From Mangifera indica (lineage: Eukaryota > Streptophyta > Magnoliopsida > Sapindales > Anacardiaceae), in contig NC_058156.1 of the NCBI RefSeq assembly GCF_011075055.1, forward strand, positions 3,658,001 through 3,722,000: DNA of 64,000 nt, read 5' to 3'. Within the stretch, counting starts at the first letter, position 1. Each line of letters starts with the position of its first letter. Below the pieces are notes generated by a model. That model ran no database searches. It was not told where the DNA came from and was given only the letters and a program-made list of their open reading frames with translations. The translations under genes and the position numbers were made by a program. Positions 33,786-44,700 of the stretch are shown here, piece after piece.

Positions 33786-35970
33786 TGTAACATCCGAATT
33801 CAGGTGTGTCAGTAAACTCCACTTCCAAAATTACCCCTAGAGTTGATTTTATAACTTGTTGTGTAAAGAAATTGCAAAAGAATTATAGAAAACTACTAAA
33901 GGAGCAATATTTTTCAAAGGGGGTAAAATGGTCATTTTACAAAGATTCAAGGGACAAAGTGGGAATTAAAATTGAAGGGCACACTTGAAATTATATGGTG
34001 GTGCTAAGGGTTTTTGGTAGTTGGCTAAGGATAAAATAGTAATTTATGGAAAAGGTTAAGGGCAAAATGGTCCAAAAGGCTTATAAACTTATGCTATTCA
34101 TTTTCTCTTTCATTTTTGCCGAGAACTCCATGGTTTTAGCTAAGTTTTTTCCCTTAACCAAAATTTGTCCAAAAACCTAGCTAAACCACCTAATTTCCAG
34201 AGGCTCCAGTTATAAAAAGTGTAGATCTGTCAATTCTGATCAGTTCTAAGATAAGAAATTTAATTTTTAAGATATGTGAAATTTGGGAGTTTGATGGATG
34301 ATCATATTTTTGGTTGATTAAGGTTGCCAGAAAGAAGAAAAGAAGGTGAATAAGCTTAAATCACCTATTTGGCAAAGAAAATGTAAGAATTTCATACTTT
34401 ACATACTTGAAGTAAATTTGAGTTAGGTTATTTAAATAACATTTACTTATATAAGTGTGTAAGGTATTAGAATTAAGGTGATTTATGCTTAAAAGGATAA
34501 AGAAATTCATTAGGATTCAGGATGTAATGTTTGGCCATAAGGGTAAAAAGGTAATTTTGGCCATAAGGGCAAAAATGTCATTTTATGTGATATAGGTTAA
34601 TGTTGTTTAATTATGTGCATGTTATGTGAAATAACCCTTATATTAAGCCTATATTGTATAATTGAAATTAATTTGAGACATGATATATATTTATATATAA
34701 AGGCATGAGAAAATAACATGATGTTTGAGAAGGAATGAAAAGAATAAGGGAAAATAACAAATGCGCATATTCCATATTATGGTTATATATGCATACATGA
34801 GGAATCATAACATATGCATGATTTAGAAAAAATAAAGAAAGAGGAAAAATATTTTCTAAGTCATGCATGCTTTTAGAAAATGGAAAACAAGTATTTTTAG
34901 TTTTATAATGACTCATATGATACAGGAAAGCAGAAAACATACTAAAAATCCTTACACGCCAGTTGTACTGTGTGGACAGCAAATAAAATAATCGGTTGTA
35001 CTGTGTGGACAACCAGCTGTACTGTGTGGACAACAAAGAAAGAAAAATATCAGCTGTACTGTGTGGACAGCAAAAGAAAAATATCAGCTGTGCTGTGTGG
35101 ACCGCAAAAGAAAAATATCAGCTGTACTGTGTGGACAGCAAAGAAAAATATTAGCTGTACTGTGTGGACAGCAAAGAAAAAATATGCATGTAAGAGAGAA
35201 TTATACTTTGTATGGTGACTGCAAGTACTGTCATATGTAGTCTAGACCAGTCAATGAGAAAGAGAGAGAAACAAATTAGTAAATATTTTATGAAAGTAAA
35301 TTGCATTAGAATCATACATACAAGCCTATGTGGCCGATAAAGAATTGAGAAAGATGTATGATCAGAAAATAGAAAAGTCATGACACTCATACATGCATAA
35401 ATCATAATGAATGAATCATATTTGTATAGTAAGAAAATGAATAAATTGGTGAAAAAAGAGAATTCTGATATGTGTTTAATGCGTGTCCGTGTCAATAATT
35501 GTATATATGAATAGCCCAGACACGTTGAGTATGAAAGAGATTAATACTGGTATGAAATACTTTAAGTGTTTAGTATGATTTTCTTACTGAGCCATAGTCG
35601 CTCACTCCATTTAATTTAATATTTTACAGGTAAAGAAATGCAGCAAAGGTTCCCGGGGAGCACTAATGAGACATGAGGCTAAGGGAGGAAGGCACCATAT
35701 TTTTATTAATATATAAATGTTTTGATGTATATGTAAATATATGCCTATATATATATATATATATATATACTTGATGTAGATATTGGTGGATATGTATATA
35801 TATATATATATATACAGCTTGTTATGAAAATTGGTTATAAAGTTTCTGTGGGTGAAAATTTTTATGATGGTTATTATTATGTACTTATTTTACTAATTGT
35901 GATTAAGTTGATGAAAATCCAGTCGATTGGTAGGACTGGTTTGTGTGAATTACAAATTGAGAGTGTTACA
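33786..35970 (+). repeat. 3' LTR of Tekay-like element
   Basis: It is nearly identical to 26729-28828. Length changes: one extra 33-bp unit in the array (34961-35185) and an AT-repeat expansion with an inserted GATGTAGATATTGGTGGATA segment at about 35749-35815. The copy continues with the same 67 bases (35971-36037) that follow the 5' LTR. The donor-like AAGGTAAG is altered to AAATGTAAG at 34378-34386. Confidence 0.85.
34961..35185 (+). repeat. 33-bp tandem array in 3' LTR (7 units)
   Basis: Seven units with core TGT(A/G)CTGTGTGGAC. Unit 2 is the same short variant as in the 5' LTR. The array is 33 bases longer than the 5' array, one unit. Unit substitutions differ between the two LTRs, so the arrays have diverged since insertion. 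Confidence 0.95.
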
Positions 35971-36040
35971 GGGCATAATAAAAAAAAGAGAAAAATATTC
36001 CCCGGGCCCTCTAAAATAGGGGAACTCTTGCCATTTTTCT

Positions 36041-36345
36041 GTAACACACCCAATAGTTAGGAGAGGTTACATATGGCTTGCAAGTGCATGAGTCAACCAA
36101 GTAATATAGAAAATTGTTCATTTTTTAATTAGTTAGAAAGACAATATTTAATCTAGAAAATGAGCAAAATGCAGTGAGTTAATTAAAATTCAACAAAGTA
36201 ATTAACCAAATAGAAAATCAAAAAGCTAGTTATCAACGAAACTTGTCTAGGATTTAAGATGTCACTGTTAACAGATTAGATCTAACATAATACATTGATG
36301 AGAGTTTGATGGATGATCATCTAAATTACTTAATTTTTCTTTAGA
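36041..36345 (-). repeat. Athila LTR fragment
   Basis: This resembles, in the same orientation, the left part of the Athila LTR at 51205-51545: GGCTTGCAAGTGCATGAGTC corresponds to GGCTCGCAAGTGCACAAGTC, and AAGTAATTAACCAAA and GGATGATCATCT blocks follow in order. It lies between the Tekay-like element and the SIRE-like LTR and is truncated on both sides. Confidence 0.65.
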
Positions 36346-37426
36346 AGTAATAGGTATCCCCTATGAGATTCCCATTCCTTTGCTAGTCCCATACCGGTCT
36401 TTGCAAGCCTGGAACTCTCATGAATTTTTATCAAATAAACAAGGATGCCCATCCCCAAATCAAGGACATTTATTTCCATGTCAGTGATATGCATTCCTAT
36501 GCCCATGATGCCCATTCCTTTGGCAGTCCCCTACTAGTCCCTTCATATCTAAAGCTTCTAAAATTGAATTCTAAATGTGCAAAAAAGGATACCCATCCCT
36601 ATAATGGTAGGTTTTAAGAATTCGACTGTTGGATGACAATTTCGAAGCCACCAAAGTTAGAATATCTAAGAGGACACCTGTCCCTCAAAATCCATCCTAT
36701 CATGTTTTCAAAGTCAAAACATCATTATCAAAGCTCAACGAATACATTATTCCAACAAATGGTCATATGAGCTATTCCAATTATCCAAGACCATAAATTG
36801 AAGATTCTTTGTTAGGGAATAAGCTAGAGAATATAATGCAAAAAGTTTAAACTCATTTCTTCTCTAATTTCTCACATAAGCTCATAACTCAAAATTCTTG
36901 AGAGATATATTTGTGCTCATTTTCTTGTATTAGCCTTGTAAAGGCATTTACAAATATTATTTTCTATATTCAAACACTTGGGTAAAATCCTAGATAAACT
37001 ATTATGGTGGGCACAATCTCAAAGAATTAGTATATGTGGGTGAAATCCTAAAGAACTATTATAAGGAGACGACATCATCACAAGTGAAACTTTAAATGAG
37101 TTGCTTGAAAAAATGGACATAGGAGGCTTAGAAGAGAAAGTTTCGAACCACTATGAACTAATAAGCATTTCTATCTTTTTGTCTTTACCTTAAGTTATAT
37201 ATATATATGTGTGTTGTGATAATTTGTTGAATAATGATTTTGTTTGATTGCCCTTTTAAAGATTGCTTAAGCGATTGATTTTGATTAAATATTAGTTTAA
37301 AAGATTTTATATTTATATGTTTGGTTACGCTTGTTTATAAATTTGTTTAAAAGTCTTGATTTGGTTAAAGTTTTTAAATAATTCTATTCACCCCCTCTTA
37401 GATTATTAACCATTTGAGGTTTTTCA
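36346..37426 (+). repeat. 5' LTR of SIRE-like element (left end missing)
   Basis: This matches the 3' LTR from about its 170th base: CCCATTCCTTTGCTAGTCCC at 36371 recurs at 40448. The LTR ends ATTTGAGGTTTTTCA at 37426. Three imperfect repeats of a GATGCCCATTCC-like phrase occur at 36440-36530. Confidence 0.75.
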
Positions 37427-37445
37427 ATTAGTATCAGATCTTGGA
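37427..37445 (+). other. primer binding site of SIRE-like element
   Basis: ATTAGTATCAGATCTTGGA is a two-mutation form of the plant copia site ATTGGTATCAGAGCTTGGA, directly after the LTR end. Confidence 0.75.
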
Positions 37446-37496
37446 CTCTAGATTTATAAATTCCAATGAATTTTAGAGTTTAAGATCAAATTTAGA

Positions 37497-39091
37497 ATGG
37501 TTAGTACATCTACCTCTGTGTTTGGTGAAGGACATAACATTACTAGACCACTATTATTTCGTGGGTTAAACTACACTCGATGGAAAATAAGAATGAAACT
37601 TTATATTCAATCGATAGACTATAAGTTATGGAAAATCATTGAAAATGGTGATTTTGTGCCTAGAGACTTTAGAACAAACTTGCCTAAAAACAAAGAAGAT
37701 TTTAATGAGGAAGATGAAAAATTAATGAGTTTAAAATACAAAGGCTATGAATATTTTGTTTTGTGAATTAGACTCAATCGAATTTAATCGTGTCTCCTCA
37801 TGTGATTTAGCCCAAGAGGTATGGACTATCCTTCAAACCACTCATAAAGGTACAAATCAAGTGAAGGAGTCCAAAAACAAGTTTTTCTTTCAGGAGTATG
37901 AATTGTTTCAAATGAATTTGGAAGAGAGTATAATTGACATGTACAAGAGATTCTCACACTTGGTAAATGACCTTAAAGGACTTGAAAAGAAGTTTGAGGC
38001 CATTGAGCTAGTAAAGAAGATTATTCGATCATTACTAGAATCATAGAGCATAAAAATGACTACCATTGAAGAATCAAAAGACTTTAGCATTATTGGAAGC
38101 ATATTGACATTTGAGATGAAAAAAAGCCAAAGGAAGAAAAGACCAAACCAAAGAAATATACTGCCTTAAAGGTAGAAAATGATTGTGACAATTCTTCAAA
38201 CAGATGAGGAAGGTGTGAGCATTCTTGCAAGAAAATTTAGCAAGTTTTTATTAAGAAGTAAAGGCAAAAACTTCTCCAAATCAAATACAAGGCGGATAGT
38301 GACGATGAAATCAAATACAAGTTTTTATTAAGAAGCCCAGTCATATTTGACAAGAATGTCCAAAACTTATGAAGAGAAGGAAAGAGATGAAGTTCAAAAA
38401 GAAGGTTCTTTAGGCCACTTGGAATGGAAGTGACAATTCAAGTGATAAAAATAAGTCGAAGCATGAAAGAGTCAATCTATGATGCATCGCCATGAGCGAA
38501 TCGAAGGAAGAAGATAACAATTCTAACATTTACTCCTTTAGTGATTGCAAGAAGCATTTGATTTTCTCATAAATGAATATAAATGCATGAGTGCTGAAAA
38601 TAAATCCTTGAGAAAACAATTGACATGTATTAAGAATGATCATAAAAATTTCATTAGTGAGCATGCTAAAATCAAGAAAGAACTTCAATTAGTTAAAAAT
38701 GAAAAGATTTTAGCATCAAATAAGCTATAAAAGTTAGAAGTGAAAATGATGCATTACATGTGAAAATATCTAACTCAAATGAGATTTTGGATAAATTCAA
38801 AATAGACACAAAAGATTAGATAAGATGTTTGCATCTCAAAGATGTGTATTAAATAAGGAAGACCTAGAATATAAGAGAAATAATCCTTTTGTTAAAACAT
38901 ATAGACCATTGAAAACTGATTATTCATTGTACTTAAAATACAAGTTTTGTGTTTTTATTGGTCATAATGTTAGAAAGTTTCCAATTAGGAATAGCAAACC
39001 ATTTAAAGTAAAAAAGGTTTGGGTTCCTAAAATGACATTGAAGACTAACCTTGATAGACCCAAAACTATTTGGGTACCAAAGAGGTCTTGA
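37497..39091 (+). pseudogene. SIRE-like gag pseudogene
   Basis: This starts at an ATG (MVSTSTSVFGEG). The first block (37497-37766) has the capsid start LLFRGLNYTRWKIRMKLYIQ and SIDYKLWKIIENG. An extra A near 37734 shifts the frame; the second block (37747-38046) continues with NILFCELDSIEFNRVSSCD, WTILQTTHKGTNQVKESKN and MYKRFSHLVNDLKGL, ending at a TAG where the family reads on. Further pieces are an open coiled-coil-like stretch at 38545-38730 and a tail with KVKKVWVPKM and TIWVPKRS (39010-39091); the zinc knuckle between is degraded (CVFIGHNVRKF for a CxxCGxxGH pattern). The role was capsid formation; not functional now. Confidence 0.85.
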
Positions 39092-40268
39092 ATTATTTTG
39101 CAGGTGTGCTTTGTAGCATTAGAATCAAATGATGCAAAATGAATGGTTGTGCAAGGCACATATTCGAGTAATGAAGATAGGGGCACCAATATACATTGAA
39201 AGTTTAAATTTCTTCAAATTAAAAGCTTGAGACATCAAGTAAGTACCTAGACTTTCATTTGAATTCAATAACCATATAATTTGAATTTGATTATTAGTTG
39301 TTTGATTGTTTGAATATATATTCCTTAATATATTTTTTGTTGAGTGCTCATTGATATGATGTTGATAATATTTGAATGACGCATTTGAATTGATTGAGTG
39401 ATTTCATGTGTATCTTGTTAAATATGTGATGATATATATATATTTTTTAATTGGTATCTATCTTGAGGTGTTTTGATTTGATGCATAATTCATTTGTCTC
39501 ATCACATGGTTTTAACTTCAAAATTCATGAAAAATCATGTGTCTCTTTACATAAATGTCTATCCAAGATTTTTTGGCCAATCATTTTATGCAAAGTGCTA
39601 ATGGTTTCTCAAATTTATGTTTTTGCACATCATGACTCTTTGAGCAACATGTTCTTTTTATAGTACTCATACTTATTCTAATACTGGTTATAATGTTTAG
39701 TTGAGTATTATATTTATATTTATTGATGATGATTGATTACATATCTTTTGGAATCATAATTTTAAAACATTGAGTTGATTGTTTGAGATGAATGGAACTT
39801 TGATGTTTGGAAAGAAGTTTGGTTGATTGAATAAATTATATGGAAGTGTAATTTTTGTTATTTGAAAAAGGGATTTATCGAAATTAAGGGACACCATGCC
39901 AAATTTTTTCCAAAATTTAGTCATATGAACTTGCTTTAACACCAAAGCTTGGTAAATATTTTTTGTTAAAGTAAGAGTGAACATATAGACATTAATTAAA
40001 AGAGAGAAAGTTTTCAAATTGGTGTTGTGCCTTAACTTATCTTTCCTTTATTATAGTTTTTTATTTATGACAAAAATGGGGAGAGATTGGTTAAGTTTAA
40101 ATGGGTTTGTAAAATGAAATAAAAAAATGGGAGATGTCAAATTGAATTATATTGTTAAAGTAAGGGGAAGTTTTTCAAGTGAAGGGGAGCAAAAGATTTT
40201 CAAAAATTTTTTCTCTTGTTTTTCAATACTTAAATTTGAGTTTTGTCATCAATCAAAACATGGGAGAT
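39092..40268 (+). other. non-coding 3' part of SIRE-like element
   Basis: No protease, integrase, RT or RNase H motif could be found, so pol has been deleted. The last bases resemble the SIRE 3' untranslated zone (GACAAAAATGGGGAGAG near 40070) and end in the polypurine tract ACATGGGAGAT (40258-40268). Confidence 0.6.
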
Positions 40269-41098
40269 TGTTAAACCTCTAGTTATTTTGATTATATCAA
40301 AACTAAGTTCAAAATTGTTAATTTATATTTATTGAGCTAATTAAGTATATGACATAAAATTTTTATGACTGAAAGATGGGTGAGATATATTTTTTTCATC
40401 TTTTTAGATATGGGACTCCTGTCGCCAAATATATGACACTTTTCCCCTATGGGACGCCCATTCCTTTGCTAGTCCCATGTTTGTCTTTGCAAGTCTAGAA
40501 CTCTCGAGAATTTTTTCCAAATAAACAAGAATGTCTATACCCAAAATAGGGACACCTATTCCTACATCAGGGATGCTTATTCCCATACCTGGGACACCCA
40601 TTCCTATGGTGATCCCCTACTAATCCTTTCATGTTTGAAGTTTCTACAATTGAATTCTAAAGGTACGAAAAAGGACATTGGTGCCTAGCATGGCGCATTT
40701 CAAGAATTCCACCTTTGGACGACAATTTCAAAGCCACCAAAGTCAGAATGTCTAAGAGGATGCCCATCTTTCAAAATAAGGTGCCCCCGTCCTATCGTGT
40801 TTTTAAGGTCAAAACATCATTATCAAAGCTCAACGAATACATTATCCTAACAAACGATCATATAAGCCATTCTAACCATCTAAGACTATAAATTGAAGAC
40901 TCTTTGAGAAGGAATAGGTTAGAGAATATAATGTAAAAAACTTAAACTCATTTCTTTTCTAATTTCTCACATAAGTTTATAACTCAAAATTTTTAAGAGA
41001 TACATTTGTGCTCATTTTCTTATATTAGCCTTGTAAAGACATTTACAAATATTATTTTCTATATTTAGAAACTTGGGCAAAATCTCAGATAAACTATT

Positions 41099-43135
41099 TG
41101 TAATACCCTCAGGTACATTTCAAGGGCATTTATATCTTTTGGTCCTACTTTGAAACATTTCCAATTTTAAATATATCTGTCCAGATGTATGTGGATATAT
41201 ATATATATATGTAACAAAAAGAAGAAAGCCAAAAAAAAGAAAGATATAGATATATATTAAGCCAAAAAGGCTAAAACACAAACCAAAAGGCATTTTCATC
41301 TTTTTCTCCCGTCCTTTCCAGAAGCTCTGCCTTCTTCAAGCTTCTTTCTTTGTTTTTTGAAGAAAAAAGAAGGATTTTAAGGGGTTTTGGAAGACAAAGT
41401 AAAGAAAGAAAAGAAGAGAAAACACTTTGGAAGCCTTGGTAACCAAAAGATCTCCTTCTTTTCCCTTTACCTATGTTTATATATATTGGATGCATATTAT
41501 ATGAATATGGTAGTGTGTTTTGGTGTTGATTTAAGGTGATTTTAGTGATAAAAGAAGTAAGACAAAGATTGGCTTGAAACAAGGTAAGTGGAATCATTTT
41601 TGATATGTTTCATGTTTTATACTTTTGGCTCCTTTGCTCAATGTTGTAAATGATGGTTTTGAAGTTGAGCAATGTTTTGCCATTTAGGGTATCTATATGT
41701 GTGATTTTGTTAATGACAGAGAATTAAAAAATATTTATAGTTTTACCACTAATTTAGTCCCACATTTGGACTACCTTATCTGATGAATCATGAATGTTAT
41801 TATAACTTATTGGAAAACTCTTTGAATTCTCTTTTCAGTGATATATAACTTGCATGAATTAGAGATCGTTTGGACTATTAAATTGCATGAACAAAAACAT
41901 TGTCTTACCAAGTAAACAGTAAATACAGTTTTTTGCCACTAAATTTATCCCATATTTTGACTGTCTTATTTGATGAATCATGAGTGTTATTGTAGCTTGT
42001 TGGAAAACTCTTTGAATCCTCTTTTTAATAAATATATAGCTCGTACGATATAGAAACTATATGGACTATTAAACTGCATGAACAAAAAATTGACCTACTA
42101 AATGAACAGTCTAATGAATAATAAATTACAGTTTTTGGAAAGAAAAAAAGAAAGAAAATGAAGAGAGAGAAAAGGAAGAAAAGAAAGAAAGGAAAGGAAA
42201 GAAATAAGAGAAAAAGAAAAGAAAGAAAAGCAAGAAAAAGAATTTGGGGCTGAAGATTTAGGGGTCGTCCCAGAGTTATGGTCTGTTAGTTTATAGATAG
42301 TTTTAGATGGAAGCAAGATTAGTAAGAGATAACACAGACATGCATGCTACGAACTATAAGATGACACTTTACATTATACCGTCTATAGTAAGACACATCT
42401 GCAGTAGGACACGTCTATAGTAGGATATAGACTCACAGTAGCGTTCACTTGCAGTAGAGCATGTTCATAGTATAACACAATTCAGATTCAGAAAATGGTG
42501 TAGTAAGAGAAAGGAAGAGAGCTCGAGCTTAGAAAAGTGTCAAATCCCTGTACTTAGCTTCCAAAAAGTATCAAATAAAAATCAGATGGGACAAAATGTG
42601 ACCTAAATAATAAAGGATGAACTAGATTATCCTTTCATTTCCTTGAGGAGGTTATGATGTGAGATTGAGTCCCGAAGGTGATTTAGAACAGGAAAAAAGA
42701 TAGTTTACTTAATTATTTCCCTTTACTGAGTATTATTATCTCTCACTTCCATTTCTTTCATGATTATAGATATAGGTGATCAAGGTAGTTGTGAGGCAGG
42801 GTCAAGTCAGCAAAGATAGATCTAGGCTGGGGCAGGTTATCTATGGTTTTTGGTTAATGCATATGATATTATTGACTTTTGGCCCTATTCAGATAGTTGT
42901 ACAATTGTATCTAAGGGCATGTATATGATTATTCTATGATCTTAGATGTTTTCAGATGAGTTTCATATGGGATATATACATTTTTTGTTTGTTTTTAGAT
43001 TTTCAATTTTCTCAAAATAATTTCATAATGCTTTTAGTAACGAGTTCATTTTAAAATTTGTTTTAAAATAAACGCTTCAAATATTAATTCAACATTTTTC
43101 CTCTGGAAGGCAACATTCTGGGGAGGGATGTTACA
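41099..43135 (+). mobile_element. solo gypsy LTR nested in the SIRE-like LTR
   Basis: A 2037-base LTR from TGTAATACCCTCAGG to GAGGGATGTTACA, flanked by identical CTATT (41094-41098 and 43136-43140). It contains a purine tract (42137-42242), short imperfect GCAGTAGGACACGTCTATAG repeats (42365-42480) and the motif GTGTCAAATCCCTGTA also present in the LTR at 48055. It has no internal region, so it is the product of LTR-LTR recombination. Confidence 0.9.
42137..42242 (+). repeat. polypurine (GA-rich) tract
   Basis: About 105 bases almost entirely A and G (GAAAG, GGAAA units) inside the nested solo LTR. The only interruptions are single T or C bases. The minus-strand ORF over it is Ser/Phe repeat sequence and not a gene. 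Confidence 0.85.
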
Positions 43136-43562
43136 CTATTATGATGGGCACAATCCCAGAGAATTAGTGTACTTGAGCAAAATCTTAGAGAACTATTATA
43201 AAGAGATGATATATTTATAAGTGGAATTTTAAACGGGTTGCTTAAAGAAATGGACATAGGAGACTTGAAAGAGAAAGCTTTGGGCCACTATAAACTATTG
43301 AGCATTTTTTTCTCTTTCTCTTTACCTTGAGTTCTATATATGGGTATTGTTAATATTGAGTTAGTTTGATTACCCTTCTTAAGATTGCTTAAATGATTAA
43401 TTTTGATTAAATATTTGTTTAAAAGGTTTTACATTTATATATTTGGTTGAGTTTGTTTATAAATTTGTTCAAAAGTCTTGATTTGGTTAAAGTTTTTAAA
43501 TAATCTTATTCACCTCCTCCTCCCCCTCCTCTTTAGGATTATTAACCATTTGGGGTTTTTCA

Positions 43563-43861
43563 AAGATCAATAGATCTTTATTTAGGTTGTAACATGGCTA
43601 GAGGTATGTGTTTAAGAAGGAAAGATAAAGAGATAAATAAATAAATATGAGCATACTATTAATGACAAAAATGGAGATCTACATGATCACAAAATAGAAA
43701 TTAAAGATAAAAAATATAAATATAGATATTGCACTAATAATATGTACAAAATATATATTTTTCATTATTTTCCTTTCTTTCTTTCTTTCTTTTTCATCTT
43801 CTTTTTTCATTCATTTTTTCTTTTCTCACATTTTTTTTCAATTTTTTTCCTTCTCTCTCTT

Positions 43862-43892
<31 letters not shown>

Positions 43893-44700
43893 TTTTTTTT
43901 TCTCTTTCAAAGGTCCTCCAAACTTTTTTTTTTCCCATAAGAGAGGGGTAAATGTAACAATAATAATTTGGCTTCATTTTTTTCTTCATTCTCCCTTTTT
44001 AATTAATCCAAAACTCTTATATAAGTCCACTCATTTCATCAATAATTTAACTTATGTAAAGGGTGTTATTAATATATTTATTAGCTAAATGGGTCGATGT
44101 AGGTTAAAACAAAGAGAATATTATGACTATAATTGAAATATGAATTATAAAGCTCCACAAACTAGCAAGGGATTAGAAATATGTACAAGGATTAGTGGGA
44201 AATAGGTTATTTAGGCTAAAATAAATCAAAATAATGTCTATCATATGTCTTTTATCAATACATAGAACTTTTTATTTCGCATCAAAAGATTTAGTGACAA
44301 GTTCTAGGACTTATCAGACATTAGGAAATATACCTAAACATGAATAAGTCAATTTAAGTAAGTATACATAATCTTGAAATGATGAACACATGCATAACAA
44401 AAATCCGAATAACAAATATAAAAATTGAAAACTCTTCACCAATCATGAACACCCCCTCATATCTATTGCTTCTTGAGAACAAAATTTAAAGTTAATCAAT
44501 CATTAGACCATCAGAAGATTATTTAAAAACATGATCAAAAGATGGCAAAGGTTCGGCACTAATTCATGATTGAAAGGAATTGAATAATTATAAAATGCAG
44601 AAAAATAAAATGCAAAACTGCTTAAAAAAGATATGAAACAGAAGAAAAAAACAGAGCTGAAAAATCCTAAAAAGAAAACTAATCCTAAAAATATGAAAAA
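43563..44700 (+). other. unassigned AT-rich stretch with polypyrimidine tract
   Basis: No coding motif seen. A long TTTC/TC/TTTTT tract spans 43765-43935 with CT dinucleotides followed by an AT run near 43877-43892. The ORFs on both strands there are low-complexity. The stretch may include the eroded 3' end of the minus-strand Athila element, but I could not match it to that element's LTR. Confidence 0.5.

Larger units (their letters stand above)
26729..36037 (+). mobile_element. Tekay/Del-like chromovirus, near full length
   Basis: This is the best-preserved element of the window: 5' LTR (26729-28828 or to 28895), leader, gag-protease-RT-RNase H-integrase-chromodomain in one reading frame (29091-33749), polypurine tract (33770-33785) and 3' LTR (33786-35970 or to 36037). 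LTR copies differ by roughly one to two per cent by eye plus two length changes, so the insertion is recent compared with its neighbours. Three lesions break the polyprotein. Flanks 26724-26728 (TATGG) and the bases after 36037 do not form an obvious target duplication. Confidence 0.9.
36346..43562 (+). mobile_element. SIRE-like Ty1/copia element, internally deleted
   Basis: This is a plus-strand element with a 5' LTR truncated at its left (36346-37426), primer site, gag (37497-about 39091), no recognisable pol, a 3' untranslated zone and a full 3' LTR (40269-43562) that has a nested gypsy LTR. The gag type and the primer-site context (TTTTTCA, then TCAGATCTTGGACTC) point to the SIRE/Maximus branch. 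The 3' LTR without the nest is about 1.25 kb. Confidence 0.8.
40269..43562 (+). repeat. 3' LTR of SIRE-like element, split by a nested LTR
   Basis: Starts TGTTAAACCTC at 40269 and ends ATTTGGGGTTTTTCA at 43562. It is interrupted at 41094-43140 by a solo gypsy LTR with a CTATT duplication. The sequence on both sides lines up with the uninterrupted 5' LTR near 37000-37010 (ATAAACTATTATGGTGGGCAC). Confidence 0.85.

Noticed and set aside
41271..42316. Ser/Phe-rich minus-strand ORFs in the solo LTR
   Set aside because: They result from GA-rich low-complexity sequence and have no recognisable domain.
43742..43989. Phe/Leu/Ser-rich ORF resembling a membrane peptide
   Set aside because: It is the reading of a polypyrimidine tract; the opposite strand gives an equally artificial Arg/Glu/Lys ORF.
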